Below, piece by piece: positions 33,696 to 44,972 of a stretch of 64,000 bases of DNA. Positions within the stretch are counted from its first letter, which is position 1. Each line of letters begins with the position of its first letter. The notes below the pieces were generated by a model that searched no databases, was not told where the DNA came from, and saw nothing but the letters and a program-made list of their open reading frames with translations. The translations under genes and the position numbers were made by a program. Origin of the DNA: Eleusine coracana subsp. coracana (lineage: Eukaryota; Streptophyta; Magnoliopsida; Poales; Poaceae); assembly GCA_032690845.1 (NCBI GenBank), contig CM064417.1, positions 17,204,501 through 17,268,500 of the forward strand, read 5' to 3'.

Positions 33696-36578
33696 ATGTC
33701 GCGCAAGCTTGTGAAGGGCGCAAAATCTTCAACCGCCGTTGCTACTGAGTCATCTTCATTGGAGCTAGAGATCCTAGAACACCTTCGTGTTGGTCGTCGA
33801 CGGCATCTTGCTGGCGCGGCTAGATTGGAAGGTACTCGGATTTGAACCTCATCCCCTTCCAATCCGCAATCAGATTGTTGTTTTTTGCTCCTTTTTTGAG
33901 CGAGGCTTTGGAGTTCCTTGCTACAGCTTCTTGTGCGGGCTCCTTTTCTTGTATGGGATTGAGTTGGTCAATCTCAATCCCAACTCTATTTTACATATTG
34001 CCATTTTTGTGCATTTGTGCAAAGCCTTCCTTCACGTTGTTCCCCACTTTACTCTGTTCTGCCATCTCTTCATCCTCCGTCCTTTGCCATCGGCCGCCAA
34101 TCAGGAAGCCATCGGAGGTGTCGCATCCAACTCCGGAAGGACCTGTACATCGATGTGCCGCTGGCCACAGGAAACAAGAAGTGGCAGGATGAGTGGTTCT
34201 ACTACGACAATGCTCCCCCTACCATCTCATATTTCATCGGTGCCAAGGCTAGCTCCCAATCTTCGAAGATAGGAAAGCTAGACCTGAATGACTCCCAGTT
34301 CAAGATCTTCTAAAAAAGAACGATGAGTTGAAGGACGAAGAGATCGATGGTGTCACCATAGCCAAGAGATTCATTGTGCGCCAAGTGCAACCACTCAAAC
34401 AACAATGTCATCCTGGATAGGAATATACATCTGATGATGAAACCAAGGAAGTGCCCGATCCACCAAACTCGATCTTGTGCAAGGCTTGCCTAAGCAAGAT
34501 GTTTGAGTTGGTCAAACCTCAGGATCATGCCTTGATTCAGAAGGCATAAACAAGGGCACTCTTCGAGCCAGAGTAAGCCTTATCTTCTATTATGTCCATC
34601 AATTGTGGTTTTAGCAAAATATTCCATGCCAACATTGTCTTTACGTTTGTATGCAGGCACTCGACACTTATGTGTCTCACCCTCCTCTCCCTCCATTTGA
34701 CACAAAGGGGGTGGACTATGCTCCTATACCGCCTCGTCAGACCGAGCCAATAGGTTCAATCCGACAATTAGTAAGACCGCACTTCAGACCGGTCCAGTCG
34801 GCAATGCAAGCGGTTCTGCTAAACCAGCTATCGTTCTACCATCCCCCTGATCAGAGGGTGAAAAAGATAGCTCACAGCCATCGACAATACCACGGGGACA
34901 TCAATGATGGTGATGATGATTTTCTATTACAGCCCCCGGCAACCAGTCAAGAGCCCCCGGCATCCTCCAATCGACCTTCAAGTCAGTCGGAGTAGGCAAG
35001 CCGGTCAACCAAGACCGCCGAGGTGGTGGCAAAGTCTTCTTCCAAGAGGAAGCCCTCCGATTCCGCAACCACTTCATTAAAGAAGAAGGTCTGCCAAATC
35101 AGGATAAAGCAAGCCTCTGAGAAAGTCCCCTTGCCTCTCTATATCTTCATCAGTCTACCATGAGATTGTTCTTTAACTCTACATTGTATATATAGTGAAC
35201 ATACTACTCGATCGGTAGAGACACTAAATGTCTCTATGTCTAAGGACACGACACAGACCCCTGCTCCTCGTCCGATCGAACCGACTCAGTCCATGGTTGC
35301 ACCATCGAGCATGCAGACCGAGTCGGCAAAGTCTCTCGGTGCTCCTGCTCCAGCACAGACCGCCACACCTCCGTAGACCGCCAATGCACCAACTCCTAAG
35401 AAGGACAAAGTTGCGCCAGTCGAGAGGCCAACCGATTGGCCGGATGTTGAAGACCTAGAAATCCTCCATAGCCACCGCGAAGCATCCAAGGTACATCAAC
35501 ACCGAGTTTTTTAATTTATTCCTCAAGTTATATGAAGTATTAAGTCACTTTGCCCCACTTAACCAGCAAATGTATTCCCTGGTGGAGAAGAAACAGGCGA
35601 TGATAGACTTTCTTGACGCTGAAAGCTTCGGTAAGTTCTTGAAATCTTCAATGTATGAATCTCTATTTTAGCTAACTAGCTTTCCTTTGAATTCTCTAGT
35701 TACCAGTCAACAGTATTCCAAGGTTAAGAGCCAAGTAGACAGACCGCTGACCGACATCAAGACGGCCTCCACCTCTTTGGATGAGATTCGTCTTGCTAGC
35801 GCAGGTAAAAGACTATTAAGCTTTTCTTACTTTAATAGATCTCAATGCTAAATACCTTTTGCCTTTAGCTCATGAGAAAAAAGCAGCCGACCTAGACAGG
35901 CTCACTTCAAACCAGCAGAAGTTTTTAGACATTCTGACCGTAGAGAAGAACAATCTATCCAAGTCGCTCGAAGAGCAGGGATCTGAGAACGCTCACTGAA
36001 GAAGAAACTAGAGGAGATCAAGGATCAGAGTGCTGAGATCGATCGATTGAAGAAGAAGAAGCTGGAGGAGACCGAGGACAAACTAAAGGATGCCAAAAGC
36101 AGTGCTACGGCGTTGAAATGTAAACTTGCCAGTAAGCTTCCTTTGATCATCTTCAGTCTTCAGTTTACTTTATCATTCTCACTTGCTTGTGTTCTTCAGC
36201 CTTGTGTTATGGCGCTCGAAAGGCTCTGAACTACATTCATGCAACCAAGTCGAGAAGACTGGACATTCTTTAGAGTATCTTCTGGAGCATGCACCAGAAG
36301 TGATTGAGCAGCATACTAGGCGGGTGGCCATTGACGCCGGGAGCCAAGCATTGGCAATCTGCAAGTCTTGGAGTCCTCAGCTCCATGTTGATAACATCAG
36401 GGAAGGCTTCAACCCCAAGCTCACAATGGATCAATGCCAACTACTTCTTGACTCCATGGTGGAGACCTCCCGCACTCTGGTGGACAATGTCGACATTGCT
36501 CCTGCCATTCCTACTCCTCCGGCGACTCCTAATGTAGAATTAGAAGATGATGCTTCTTCTCCCTCTCAGGAGCTGTAA
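33696..36578 (+). pseudogene. Antisense multi-exon gene of Tat element C (gypsy-type transposon domain, coiled coil)
   Basis: A plus-strand gene lying against the minus-strand direction of its host Tat element, between integrase (37185) and 3' LTR (32670). It starts MSRKLVKGAKSS and runs into a domain like 'putative gypsy type transposon' (PF04195): QIVVFCSFFERGFGVP, YGIELVNLNPNSILHIAIFV, HLCKAFLHV, DVPLATGNKKW. Later exons follow introns with GT-AG limits (for example ending at 34656 and 35870): DTYVSHPPLPPF, a basic Ser-rich linker, coiled coil TSNQQKFLDILTVEKNNLSK and a conserved end AIDAGSQALAICKSWSPQL with QCQLLLDSMVET. It stops at 36576-36578. A frameshift near 34115 and stops near 34418 and 34547 disable it. 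The biochemical role is unknown. The same gene is present in D (46620-49478). Confidence 0.75.
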
Positions 36579-37184
36579 CAAAACAATAGTAGTATTTAGT
36601 ATGAAAACAATGTATACATTGTGTAAATATACGTTTTTTTCTTGCTTAGTCACTAAACAAGTAGAAATTCGACTGAAGAGCCATAAGAGTGATCTTCTAT
36701 CACTTAAGGTAGACCAGTCAGCACTTAGCTGCATTATTTGTGCTTTAATAGTTAAACCTTTTTACCATAATATCCTAAAGATAAAATAGAAGACGTATCG
36801 GTCTGCCTTATCATATTAGGTCATAATTCATAAGTGCATAACAATTAGAGTCGACCAGTCAACACATGACCTCTCGTAGTTTGGCTCTGGGTTTAGCATA
36901 GTGCTAGTCAGTTGTGCAGAACAAATTATATGACTATAATGTTTCAGCATTAGACCAAAAGAATAAGACCGTATCAAGATATGAGAAATCGGTCGACAAA
37001 ATCCAAAATCAGAATTTATCAAGGTTAAGGAGTAGTGGGGTATTATTACTAGCCCCCTGGCTCAATCGTTTAATGTCTAGATTAAGGAGTGGAGATAAAA
37101 TAAGAATGCAAGCAACTTAAAACATCTTTCATCAAAAAGACTAAAGTTTCATTCAATGATAACATATGTGAATACATAAAAAGA
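36579..37184. other. Spacer between antisense gene and integrase, element C
   Basis: Holds the 3' flank of the antisense gene and the 3' end of the sense pol transcript. It is similar to 49479-50149 in D (for example TAGGTCATAATT/TAGGTTGTAATT and GTTTAGCATAGTGCTAGTC against GTTTAGCGTAGTGATAGTC). No gene is seen. Confidence 0.6.
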
Positions 37185-37580
37185 CTAAATATAAAAGCAA
37201 TGTAGCTGGTTAATGTTCCAGGAGTTTGCCACGTCGTCGCCATCTTCATACATCAGACGATAAGCCCCTGGCCGAGTGACTTCTTTGACCACATAAGGCC
37301 CTTCCCATTTAGGAGATAACTTGTGCCAATTCTTGCTGGATTGCACTCGGCGTAGCACTAGTTCTCCAACTAGAAACTGGCGACTCCGAACATTCTTGTC
37401 ATAATAACGTCGCAAGCCTTGTTGGTATACTGCCGACCGAAACAGAGCGCGATCACGCATCTCCTCTGCTGCAATCAACTCAATCTCTCGGTTGTCTTTA
37501 GAAAGCTTATCGTCATATCCCTTGACTCGTGCTGATACGCGGTTTACCTCGGTCGGTAGCATCGCTTCAGAGCCATATAC
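37185..37580 (-). pseudogene. Integrase C-terminus of Tat element C
   Basis: Starts abruptly at PTEVNRVSARVKGYDDKLSK and runs to the natural end NSWNINQLHCFYI. It contains the GPY/F-like motif KWEGPYVVKEVTRPGAYRLM. It matches the end of the D integrase (about 50470-50150). The upstream catalytic core is missing: at 37580 the sequence passes straight into the D LTR, marking a deletion at the C/D junction. Confidence 0.88.
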
Positions 37581-37876
37581 CTATGTTCTGTGATTTGTAG
37601 ACTACGAGTAGGACTCATCCTGTGTTCTGTGATTTGTATTTTGTTTGTTGTCTATTGTTCGTGTCCCTTGATGGGGGTTCCTTGCCATCTTATATATCCG
37701 GTCGACAAGGGGTGCATGATGAGTCCTACTCGTAGTCTATAAGGATTCACATATAAAGTCTATCTCTAATTGCCTTGCGATCCAAGCTGACTCGGTCGGT
37801 TCCCTTATGGATGAGGTACCCGGTCGTCTACCGGCTTAGGCATAACTATGGATACCTATAAGGTAAGTATTCCACA
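37581..37876 (-). mobile_element. 3' LTR of Tat element D, one end deleted
   Basis: Matches the D 5' LTR (61958-62340) from about the middle to the outer terminus GTATTCCACA. Its inner-left ~90 bp are missing. The first 40 bp are rearranged: a ~17-bp direct duplicate (TGTTCTGTGATTTGTA at 37584 and 37623) and a 22-bp exact inverted copy (37598-37619 against 37718-37739), resembling templated filler DNA at a repair junction. The TATA region CTTATATAT is at 37689-37697. Confidence 0.85.
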
Positions 37877-38180
37877 GCAGCCCCCGAGTGCTTCCTGATT
37901 TTGAGCTTTGACTTACCAAGTGATCTCCGAGATTACGTGACTAGATCACAAATTAGGAAGACCACTTGATAGAAGTTTCTGATGGATCTGGTGCGCCGAC
38001 TAGGTGCACCTAATCAGGTATAGCCCCCGACTCTTGTATAATTTGGAGGCTAACAAATAATGCAAGAGTCTAATAATATTAGCTCTTAACATTTTGTTAT
38101 ATAGAATTTACCCAAACCATCAAGTTCGAGCTTAAGTAAACTCCTGATCATCAAACCAGAAGTTCAGTTAGCAAGATATA
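37877..38180. other. D 3' internal region left of E1
   Basis: Similar to 32671-32960 of element C (AAATTAGGAAGACCACTTGA, CTCTTGTATAATTT and GTGCACCTAATCAG are shared). It contains the polypurine-like tract GCACTCGGGGGCTGC on the minus strand (37891-37877) next to the 3' LTR. The sequence resumes at 45897. Confidence 0.75.
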
Positions 38181-39104
38181 TGATGTGGACAAGGGTTCCC
38201 GATCTTCCGAAAGGTTCTTGGTAAGTTGATTTGGTCGGAGGCGACACACAAATCGATCCGGCTTCAGAACAGCACGTTCTAAACCCCGCAATCGCAGCAC
38301 GACATCTCCTCTGGTTATCAACCGTCCAAAAGACGATTGACCTCGCCGAGAAGGCTAATCCCTGCCTGCGAATCAAGAACACAAGCAAGAACAACGAAGA
38401 ATGCAACACAATTGCAGATGTATGATTAAACTCTCGAAGTTGGGGTCTCACAAACCGATGAACGGCGAAACTGTTTATGAACAGAATTGATCTAAGCAAA
38501 ACCCGAACCCTAATGGTGCGGCGGCGGCTGTATATAAAGACCCTAGGGTCGTGCAAGACCCTCTGGACGCGCACCTAATTGGGCTCAACTAGATACAAAG
38601 CCCAAAGGCAAAAAATAGGCGACGCAGCACCGATACAGATTCTGGACTCTCTCTTGTTTTGACGATTCCCGATGACTCCGGATGAATTTTGACATGAGGC
38701 CGGCGGAATTGGAAAGGTCTTCTCCTTATCTTTCCGTGCATATGTAGAACGTCCAAATCCGAGTCCGTATGCATCCTGGGCGACCGTTTTAGTACAGACT
38801 GGTCCTGGGCCCCGAAACAGACTCGAAGTCGGTTTTGATTGGGCCTCCACTTTGGCTTCCAAGCCCTTGCTGGTCCTCCACGTTCCCAAATCCTTCTCCC
38901 ATCATCTCCTGGTCCTCTCCATGGTTTCTAATCATAAAATAATCATTAGGTAGCAAACCATTCTCAAAAGTAACATATAGCGAAGAACGTAGGAACGAGC
39001 TCACCTCTAAACTTAGTTGTCGTGCACGAGCTCTAGTCATTGGACCTTGCAAGTCCAGATTTGGAGGAGTGTTGTGTGTATCCATAGGAGTGATGTCCTC
39101 ATCA
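38181..39104 (-). mobile_element. 3' LTR of E1
   Basis: The plus strand begins TGATGTGGACAAGG and ends GATGTCCTCATCA. The sense-strand TATA box TTTATATA is at 38538-38531, followed by GCCGCC-rich leader sequence. The end of the pol frame (to 38789) lies inside it. Confidence 0.93.
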
Positions 39105-42100
39105 TCCTCCCCCTCTTGAAGTGGAGTCGTCCTCGACTCAAGCTCATCCTCTTCTCCCAAGTATGGTTTCAAATCTGAAATGTTAAAAATAGGACTAACC
39201 CCGAACTCGGGAGGCAACTCAAGTTTGTATGCATTATCATTAATCTTCTCTATTATTTTGAATGGACCATCAGCTCTAGTCATTAGTTTAGACTTTCTCA
39301 ATTCTGGAAATCTATCCTTCCTTAAGTGTAACCACACTAAATCTCCTACATCAAGCTTTACTTCCTTTCTTCCCTTACTACCAGCAATTTTATATTTTTC
39401 ATTCATCTTTTCAATGCTAAGTCTAGTGGTCTCATGTATTTGCAAAATAAATTCAGCACGCTCCTTAGCATCAATATGAACTCTCTCATTAATAGGTAGA
39501 GGAAGTATATCAAGTGGAGTACGGGGATCAAAACTATACACTACCATGAATGGACTTACCTTGATAGTAGAATGTGTTGCCCGATTATAAGCAAACTCAA
39601 CATGAGGTAAGCATTCTTCCCATTGCTTCAAATTTTTCTTCAAAACAGCTCGCAACATAGTACCCAAAGTGCGGTTCACAACCTCAGTTTGTCCATCAGT
39701 TTGTGGATGACAAGTTGTAGAAAATAACAACTTTGTACCCAACTTATTCCAAAGCGTGCGCCAAAAATGACTCAAGAATTTTGCATCACGATCTGAAACA
39801 ATAGTAGAAGGCATACCATGCAAACGTACAATTTCTTTGAAAAAAAGATCAGCAATATAACTAGCATCATCAGTTTTATGACATGATATAAAGTGTGCCA
39901 TCTTGGAAAAATGATCCACGACAACAAAAATGCTATCGCTCCCCCTCTTAGTCCTAGGCAGTTCTAAAATAAAGTCCATAGAAATATCCGCCCAAGGAAT
40001 AGAAGGAACAGGAAGTGGCATGTATAAACCATGTGGATTCAATCGAGACTTAGCTTTTTGACATGTAGTGCAGCGAGCAACAAAACGCTCAACATCTTTC
40101 CTCATCCTTGGCCAAAAGAAGTGTGTGACCAAAATATCCTCTGTCTTCTTAGCACCAAAATGACCCATCAATCCACCTCCATGCGCCTCCTGCAACAACA
40201 AAAGACGAACGGAAGCAACTGGAATGCATAGGCGGTTAGCTCTAAACAAGAATCCATCATTCAACACAAATTTGTGCCAAGCACGACCTTCTTTACAGTG
40301 CAGCAATACATCTTTAAAATCAACATCAGCAACATATTGTTCTTTAATTGCCTCAAGTCCAAAAATTCTACAATCAAGTTGAGACAACAAAGTATATCGC
40401 CTAGATAAAGCATCAGCAATCACATTATCCTTCCCTTTCTTATGTTTAATAATATAAGGAAAAGACTCAATAAACTCAACCAATTTAGCATGTCTACGGT
40501 TCAAATTGCCTTGAGAACGAATATACTTAAGTGATTCATGATCAGAATGAATAACAAATTCTTTGGGCAACAAATAATGATGCCACGTCTCTAAAGAACG
40601 TACAAGTGCATATAGTTCCTTATCATACGTGGAATAATTCAAAACAGGCCCAGTAATTTTCTCACTAAAGTATGCAACAGGTTTACCATCTTGCATCAGA
40701 ACACCACCAATGCCTATACCACTAGCATCACATTCAAGCTCAAAAGTATTATCAAAATTGGGTAATTGCAGCAATGGTGCATGTGTAAGTTTGTCCTTCA
40801 AAGCATCAAAAGACTCATGATGTACCTTACCAAAATGGAAGTCAACGCCCTTCTTTGTCAACTCATGTAATGGTGCAGCCATGGTGCTGAAATCTTTGAC
40901 AAAGCGGCGGTAGAAACCTGCAAGACCAAGAAAACTCCTCACCTGTGTGATAGTTTTTGGTACAGGCCAGCTCTTTATGGCTTCAATCTTCGCCTCATCC
41001 ACCTCAATTCCCTGTGGAGTCACAACATAGCCAAGAAAAGAGACTCGATCTGTGCAAAAGGTGCACTTCTCAAGGTTACCAAATAAACGTGCAACTCGCA
41101 AAGCATCAAAAACAGCACGCAAATGAATCATATGATCATCCATGGATTTGCTATAAATCAAGATATCATCAAAGTAAACAACCACAAATTTGCCAATAAA
41201 AGGTCTTAAAACCTCATTCATCAAACGCATGAAAGTACTGGGTGCATTAGTTAACCCAAAAGGCATTACTAACCACTCATACAACCCGAATTTGGTTTTG
41301 AAAGCTGTTTTCCATCCATCTCCAAGTTTCATTCTAATTTGATGGTAGCCACTACGCAAATCAATTTTAGTGAAAATTATAGCACCACATAACTCATCAA
41401 GCATGTCGTCTAGCCTAGGAATAGGATGACGATACCTAATAGTAATGTTATTAATGGCTCTACAATCTACACACATACGCCAAGAACCATCTTTCTTAGG
41501 AACCAAAAGTACAGGAACAGCACAAGGACTAAGTGATTGACGAACATACCCACGATCCAAAAGGTCTTGGACTTGTCGTTGTATCTCCTTAGTCTCCTCA
41601 GGGTTGGTCCTATAAGCAGCACGGTTTGGTAAAGTAGCACCAGGAATCAAATCAATTTGATGCTCAATCCCTCTCAAAGGTGGCAATCCCGGGGGTATCT
41701 CAGCTGGGAAAACATCCTCATACTCCTGCAAAAGGTTAGTGACAGCAGGAGGCAAAGCACTAGAAGCAATATCACCAAGCAAAAACAAGGCTTGTTTGCA
41801 TATCAAAGCATAGCAAATATCATCAGTAGAAATTTCAGCAAGCTCAGATTTTGTGGCAAGACATGAACGACCTTGTAATTTAATTGCAGCACCCTTAGAA
41901 CATGAAGAATCATTAACATTACTTGGTGTAGAAGCAGAATTAATAGGTTGCTGAATTTTAGGGCGTTTATTTTTCAAACTAGCAGCTCGTTCTATATCAG
42001 CTTGTACAATTTTAGCAGGGGTCATTGGTAACAAAGTAATTTTAGTTCCTTTATGCATAAAAGTGTACTTATTACTTTTACCATGGTGTACAGCATCATT

Positions 42101-43231
42101 ATCAAATTCCCAAGGTCTACCCAATAAAAGTGAACAAGCTTGCATGGGTACAACATCACAATCAACAGAATCCACATAGGAACCAATGGAAAAAGGAACT
42201 CTGCAAGTTTGTGTTACCTTAGCTTTTCCAGAGTCATTTAACCACTGAATGTAGTATGGATGTGGATGTGGGCGTGTGGTCAAATCAAGCTTCTTAACCA
42301 CATCAGAACTCACCAAATTGTTGCAGCTTCCTCCATCAATGATGACACGTGCCCGACGGTTCTTGATGACGAAGAAAATCTGGAACAAGTTATGTCGCTG
42401 CATCATCTCGGGCTGCTGGACTTGTGTGCTAAGCACACGCTGCACAATAATATTCATATAGCCCGTGGTATCTCCACCTCCAAGGACGAGGTCACCACTG
42501 GTGGCAGCGACATCCTCCTCCTCATCCTCCACATCGGAGGCGCTCATGTAACCGCCATCATCTGTCGCCACATATGCCCGCCTACTTGGGCAATCTTTCT
42601 GCACATGGCCAAGACCATGGCAGCGGTGGCACTGAATCCCTGTAGTGCGTTCCGTCGAAGCAACAGAGGAGGCACTACTAGCCGGTACCTGCACAGAATT
42701 TTTACCTGAGCGCGTAGAAGGGGCAGGGGCTGATCTTGGTGCTGCAGAAACAACACTAGCTGGTGGGGGCGGCCGGAAAGATGGCTTGGGCAGCCCCGAA
42801 GTCCCCGTCGGCCGTGGTGGGTAGAAATTCCTGGACTTGCTGTACTCCTCAAAAGCCTGGAAAAGTCCCTGTGATTCTTTCTCTGCAAGCATAGCATACT
42901 GGAAACACTGGTTGAGGGTATAAAATTCTTTATAATCAAGGATGTCCTGAATTTCTTTTCTCAAACCAGAATAAAAGCGGCAAATCTGATCCTCTACTTT
43001 TTCAACCACAGCACAACGAATCAAACCCTTCTGAAGCTCACTAAAATACTCCTGAACAGTTTTATCTCCTGGATCTAAATGCTGCAGTTTATTACAAATT
43101 TCTCTATAAAAAGAAGGAGGAACAAAACGATCACGCATTTCTACCTTAAGTTCTTCCCAAGTAGTAGGCAAAGTCCTTAAACTCACTAGTGGCTTGTCTA
43201 ACTCTATGTTGTTCAGGAACAAGGTGGGCAT
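38789..43231 (-). CDS. E1 gag(C-terminal)-pol polyprotein, 1480 codons open
   Basis: One uninterrupted frame. Order with residue positions: gag C-terminal half (TWEELKVEMRDRFVPPSFY, 24-42), CCHC zinc knuckle CHRCHGLGHVQKDC (201-214), protease VIIDGGSCNNLVS (296-308), RT (PKKDGSWRMCVDCRAINN; catalytic YFDD at 686-689), RNase H (ELECDASGIGIGG; HSDHESLKYI), integrase zinc motif ending CTTCQKAKS (1054-1062), and core with D1086, D1147 and E1183 in D-35-E spacing. The C-terminal KLDVGDLVWLHLRK region follows. About 105 residues after 1375 are encoded by the polypurine tract and the 3' LTR, ending at DFESVSGPRTSLY. RT, RNase H and integrase look intact. Only the gag N-terminus is in another frame (43805-43146), so the polyprotein as a whole is broken there. 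Confidence 0.95.
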   Translation of the reverse strand: MPTLFLNNIELDKPLVSLRTLPTTWEELKVEMRDRFVPPSFYREICNKLQHLDPGDKTVQEYFSELQKGLIRCAVVEKVEDQICRFYSGLRKEIQDILDYKEFYTLNQCFQYAMLAEKESQGLFQAFEEYSKSRNFYPPRPTGTSGLPKPSFRPPPPASVVSAAPRSAPAPSTRSGKNSVQVPASSASSVASTERTTGIQCHRCHGLGHVQKDCPSRRAYVATDDGGYMSASDVEDEEEDVAATSGDLVLGGGDTTGYMNIIVQRVLSTQVQQPEMMQRHNLFQIFFVIKNRRARVIIDGGSCNNLVSSDVVKKLDLTTRPHPHPYYIQWLNDSGKAKVTQTCRVPFSIGSYVDSVDCDVVPMQACSLLLGRPWEFDNDAVHHGKSNKYTFMHKGTKITLLPMTPAKIVQADIERAASLKNKRPKIQQPINSASTPSNVNDSSCSKGAAIKLQGRSCLATKSELAEISTDDICYALICKQALFLLGDIASSALPPAVTNLLQEYEDVFPAEIPPGLPPLRGIEHQIDLIPGATLPNRAAYRTNPEETKEIQRQVQDLLDRGYVRQSLSPCAVPVLLVPKKDGSWRMCVDCRAINNITIRYRHPIPRLDDMLDELCGAIIFTKIDLRSGYHQIRMKLGDGWKTAFKTKFGLYEWLVMPFGLTNAPSTFMRLMNEVLRPFIGKFVVVYFDDILIYSKSMDDHMIHLRAVFDALRVARLFGNLEKCTFCTDRVSFLGYVVTPQGIEVDEAKIEAIKSWPVPKTITQVRSFLGLAGFYRRFVKDFSTMAAPLHELTKKGVDFHFGKVHHESFDALKDKLTHAPLLQLPNFDNTFELECDASGIGIGGVLMQDGKPVAYFSEKITGPVLNYSTYDKELYALVRSLETWHHYLLPKEFVIHSDHESLKYIRSQGNLNRRHAKLVEFIESFPYIIKHKKGKDNVIADALSRRYTLLSQLDCRIFGLEAIKEQYVADVDFKDVLLHCKEGRAWHKFVLNDGFLFRANRLCIPVASVRLLLLQEAHGGGLMGHFGAKKTEDILVTHFFWPRMRKDVERFVARCTTCQKAKSRLNPHGLYMPLPVPSIPWADISMDFILELPRTKRGSDSIFVVVDHFSKMAHFISCHKTDDASYIADLFFKEIVRLHGMPSTIVSDRDAKFLSHFWRTLWNKLGTKLLFSTTCHPQTDGQTEVVNRTLGTMLRAVLKKNLKQWEECLPHVEFAYNRATHSTIKVSPFMVVYSFDPRTPLDILPLPINERVHIDAKERAEFILQIHETTRLSIEKMNEKYKIAGSKGRKEVKLDVGDLVWLHLRKDRFPELRKSKLMTRADGPFKIIEKINDNAYKLELPPEFGVSPIFNISDLKPYLGEEDELESRTTPLQEGEDDEDITPMDTHNTPPNLDLQGPMTRARARQLSLEVSSFLRSSLYVTFENGLLPNDYFMIRNHGEDQEMMGEGFGNVEDQQGLGSQSGGPIKTDFESVSGPRTSLY
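39105..39117 (-). other. Polypurine tract of E1
   Basis: AGAGGGGGAGGA on the minus strand, immediately before the 3' LTR. It is also coding (QEGEDD). Confidence 0.8.
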
Positions 43232-43805
43232 TAAATTTTTGTTCTACCGTCATTTCCCAATCAAGGTAAGCATCACCATCGTATTGACCCGAAAACGAAG
43301 GAATTGAAAACTTAATTTTAGCATACGGATCATCTGGAGCATAGTTACCTTGTGTGCGACGGTTGTGGTTGTGGAAACCACCCATACCTTGAGGGTTACG
43401 TTGCAAACGGCGTCGTAACCTTGCGGTCCTTGTAGCTGACCTATCGACGGTGCCATCAGCCTTATACACCGTTGCTTCATCATGATCGTCTTCAACGTCG
43501 TTGTTGGTGTTGTTGTTGGTGTTGGTGTTGTTGTTGTTGTTGTTGTTGGTCTTGTGAGTGGTCTCCAATTCGACAACCTGATCGGTTAACTTAGAGACTC
43601 TCTTATCCAACCGCTCAATGCTTTCTCCCAGGTGAAGCTTGGTGACGGCGTCGGTGACGGCCCTGGTGATCGTTTCTGCCAAATCACTCTGAACCGCCTG
43701 CAAAGCCTTCTGTAACTGATTTTGGCTCACGCACTCATCCAATTTTGAGGGTGAAGCACCCTCCCCGTCGCTTCCTGACATCAGAAACACCAAAACAGGA
43801 AACAA
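43146..43805 (-). pseudogene. E1 gag N-terminal part, out of frame with pol
   Basis: Starts MSGSDGEGASPSKLDEC (about 43781). It has a coiled-coil stretch (SIERLDKRVSKLTDQVVELE), an Asn-rich run encoded by a GTT/GGT repeat at 43500-43555, and the gag core IPSFSGQYDGDAYLDWEMTV. At FKDFA the frame ends while the downstream frame starts LRTLPTTWEELK on the same bases. Related gag proteins have a longer stretch between those two motifs, so a deletion joined them out of frame. Confidence 0.85.
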
Positions 43806-44950
43806 AAAAGTGAAGGTTATCCCTACAAAACTACTGAGCAGTGGTGCCTCTCAACACAGCAAAAGTAAGCTTCTTGCAAAGCTCTTACAAAGTTCTGAAA
43901 ACAACAAAGCGAAGGATAGCAGGGAGAAGTGTTCCACGATTGCAAGGGTTACCAAATAACCTATGTGCTGTCCAGAAGAAGTATGTAGAGCTAGGAAGGC
44001 CAAATATGTATATATGAGTGGCACACAAATCAAAAACAGATAGTAAAGCTGAATAAGTGCCCAAGTAACTTGTCCATAGTTGCTGGTCTAACTATGTCCT
44101 AGAACAGTAGTGATAGCAAAGAAGAAACAAGGAGACAAAGGGACACAGTCGATAACAGGGGGCTTAGTGTAAAACAGCCAAACTCAGAAATTTCAGGGGG
44201 CTAGATGGAGCACTAGTAGGAATCCCAAATTTCTTTTTTTTTTTGATTTTATTTTTTTGATATTTTTTTCCAACTCACTAGCAAATAGGGAGAAACCACA
44301 AAAAATTTCAGCTCAAACCGAGCTAGGACGTGGCCTATAGAAAATCTTGAAGTTTCAGAAAACGTCGGGTTTCAACTTGAATGAATTTTTTCTTTATCTT
44401 CCCGATTTTTTTTGAATGCTCAACTTTTCGTCTAGAATCTTCTGTAAAAATTTCAGCCAAAACGGACAACCGAGCGAAAAGTTATGGCTGTTTTACCGAA
44501 GGGGTGTCGGAATCGGTTTTGAAGAACCGGTGGTTTCAGTGAAATCCGAGTCGGGCTTGGGGTCGGGTAGGGAGTTTTTTTTGGCGAGGTGGATGCAGCA
44601 GAAAGTGGAATTTATGAAAATTGGTCCGAGGTGGTGAGGGTAGGTTTAGGGTGGGATTACGTTGGGCGTGTTGATCAATCAACCTTAGCACACAAAGCCG
44701 ACAAAACCGAGGATGGTGAGGGGGATGGCGGCTAGGGTTGCAAGGGAAACACTACTGACGACAAAAACACAAACTAAACCAGTGACTAAACAAGAACTAG
44801 GGCACAAACTCAACACTACGGACTCTGAAATTGAAATATGCAAAGGCTAAACACGTGGTTATGGGCGGGGAAAATTTTTTTTGGTATTTTTAGTGGACGA
44901 TAGGAAGAACACGAAAACAAAACTAAAGGGTAGTATGAACCTGACGGTGC
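43806..44950 (-). other. E1 5' leader (untranslated)
   Basis: Non-coding leader between the PBS and gag, AT-rich with a T run at 44231-44270. No gene is seen. Leader segments at its gag-proximal end (CTCTTACAAAGTTCT near 43885) recur in E2 at 54134. Confidence 0.7.
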
Positions 44951-44970
44951 ACCTGAAGCTCTGATTACCA
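44951..44970 (-). other. Primer-binding site of E1
   Basis: TGGTAATCAGAGCTTCAGGT on the minus strand, 2 bp from the LTR. It resembles the initiator tRNA-Met site TGGTATCAGAGC with one extra base. Equivalent sites stand at 54768-54787 (E3) and 56547-56564 (E2). Confidence 0.8.
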
Positions 44971-44972
44971 CT

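Noticed and set aside
33420..33845. Plus-strand open frame starting before 33696
   Set aside because: Its first part overlaps the TATA box and leader of the antisense gene; the ATG at 33696 matches the start in the D copy at 46620.
38164..38574. Antisense reading frame of 127-185 codons repeated in every E-family LTR (also 44965-45348, 54607-55164, 56399-56884)
   Set aside because: It recurs only because the LTRs are copies of each other. It has no domain, different ends in each copy and overlaps the LTR promoter, so it is not called as a gene.
42260..42709. 149-codon plus-strand frame inside E1 pol
   Set aside because: Shadow of the intact minus-strand pol frame.
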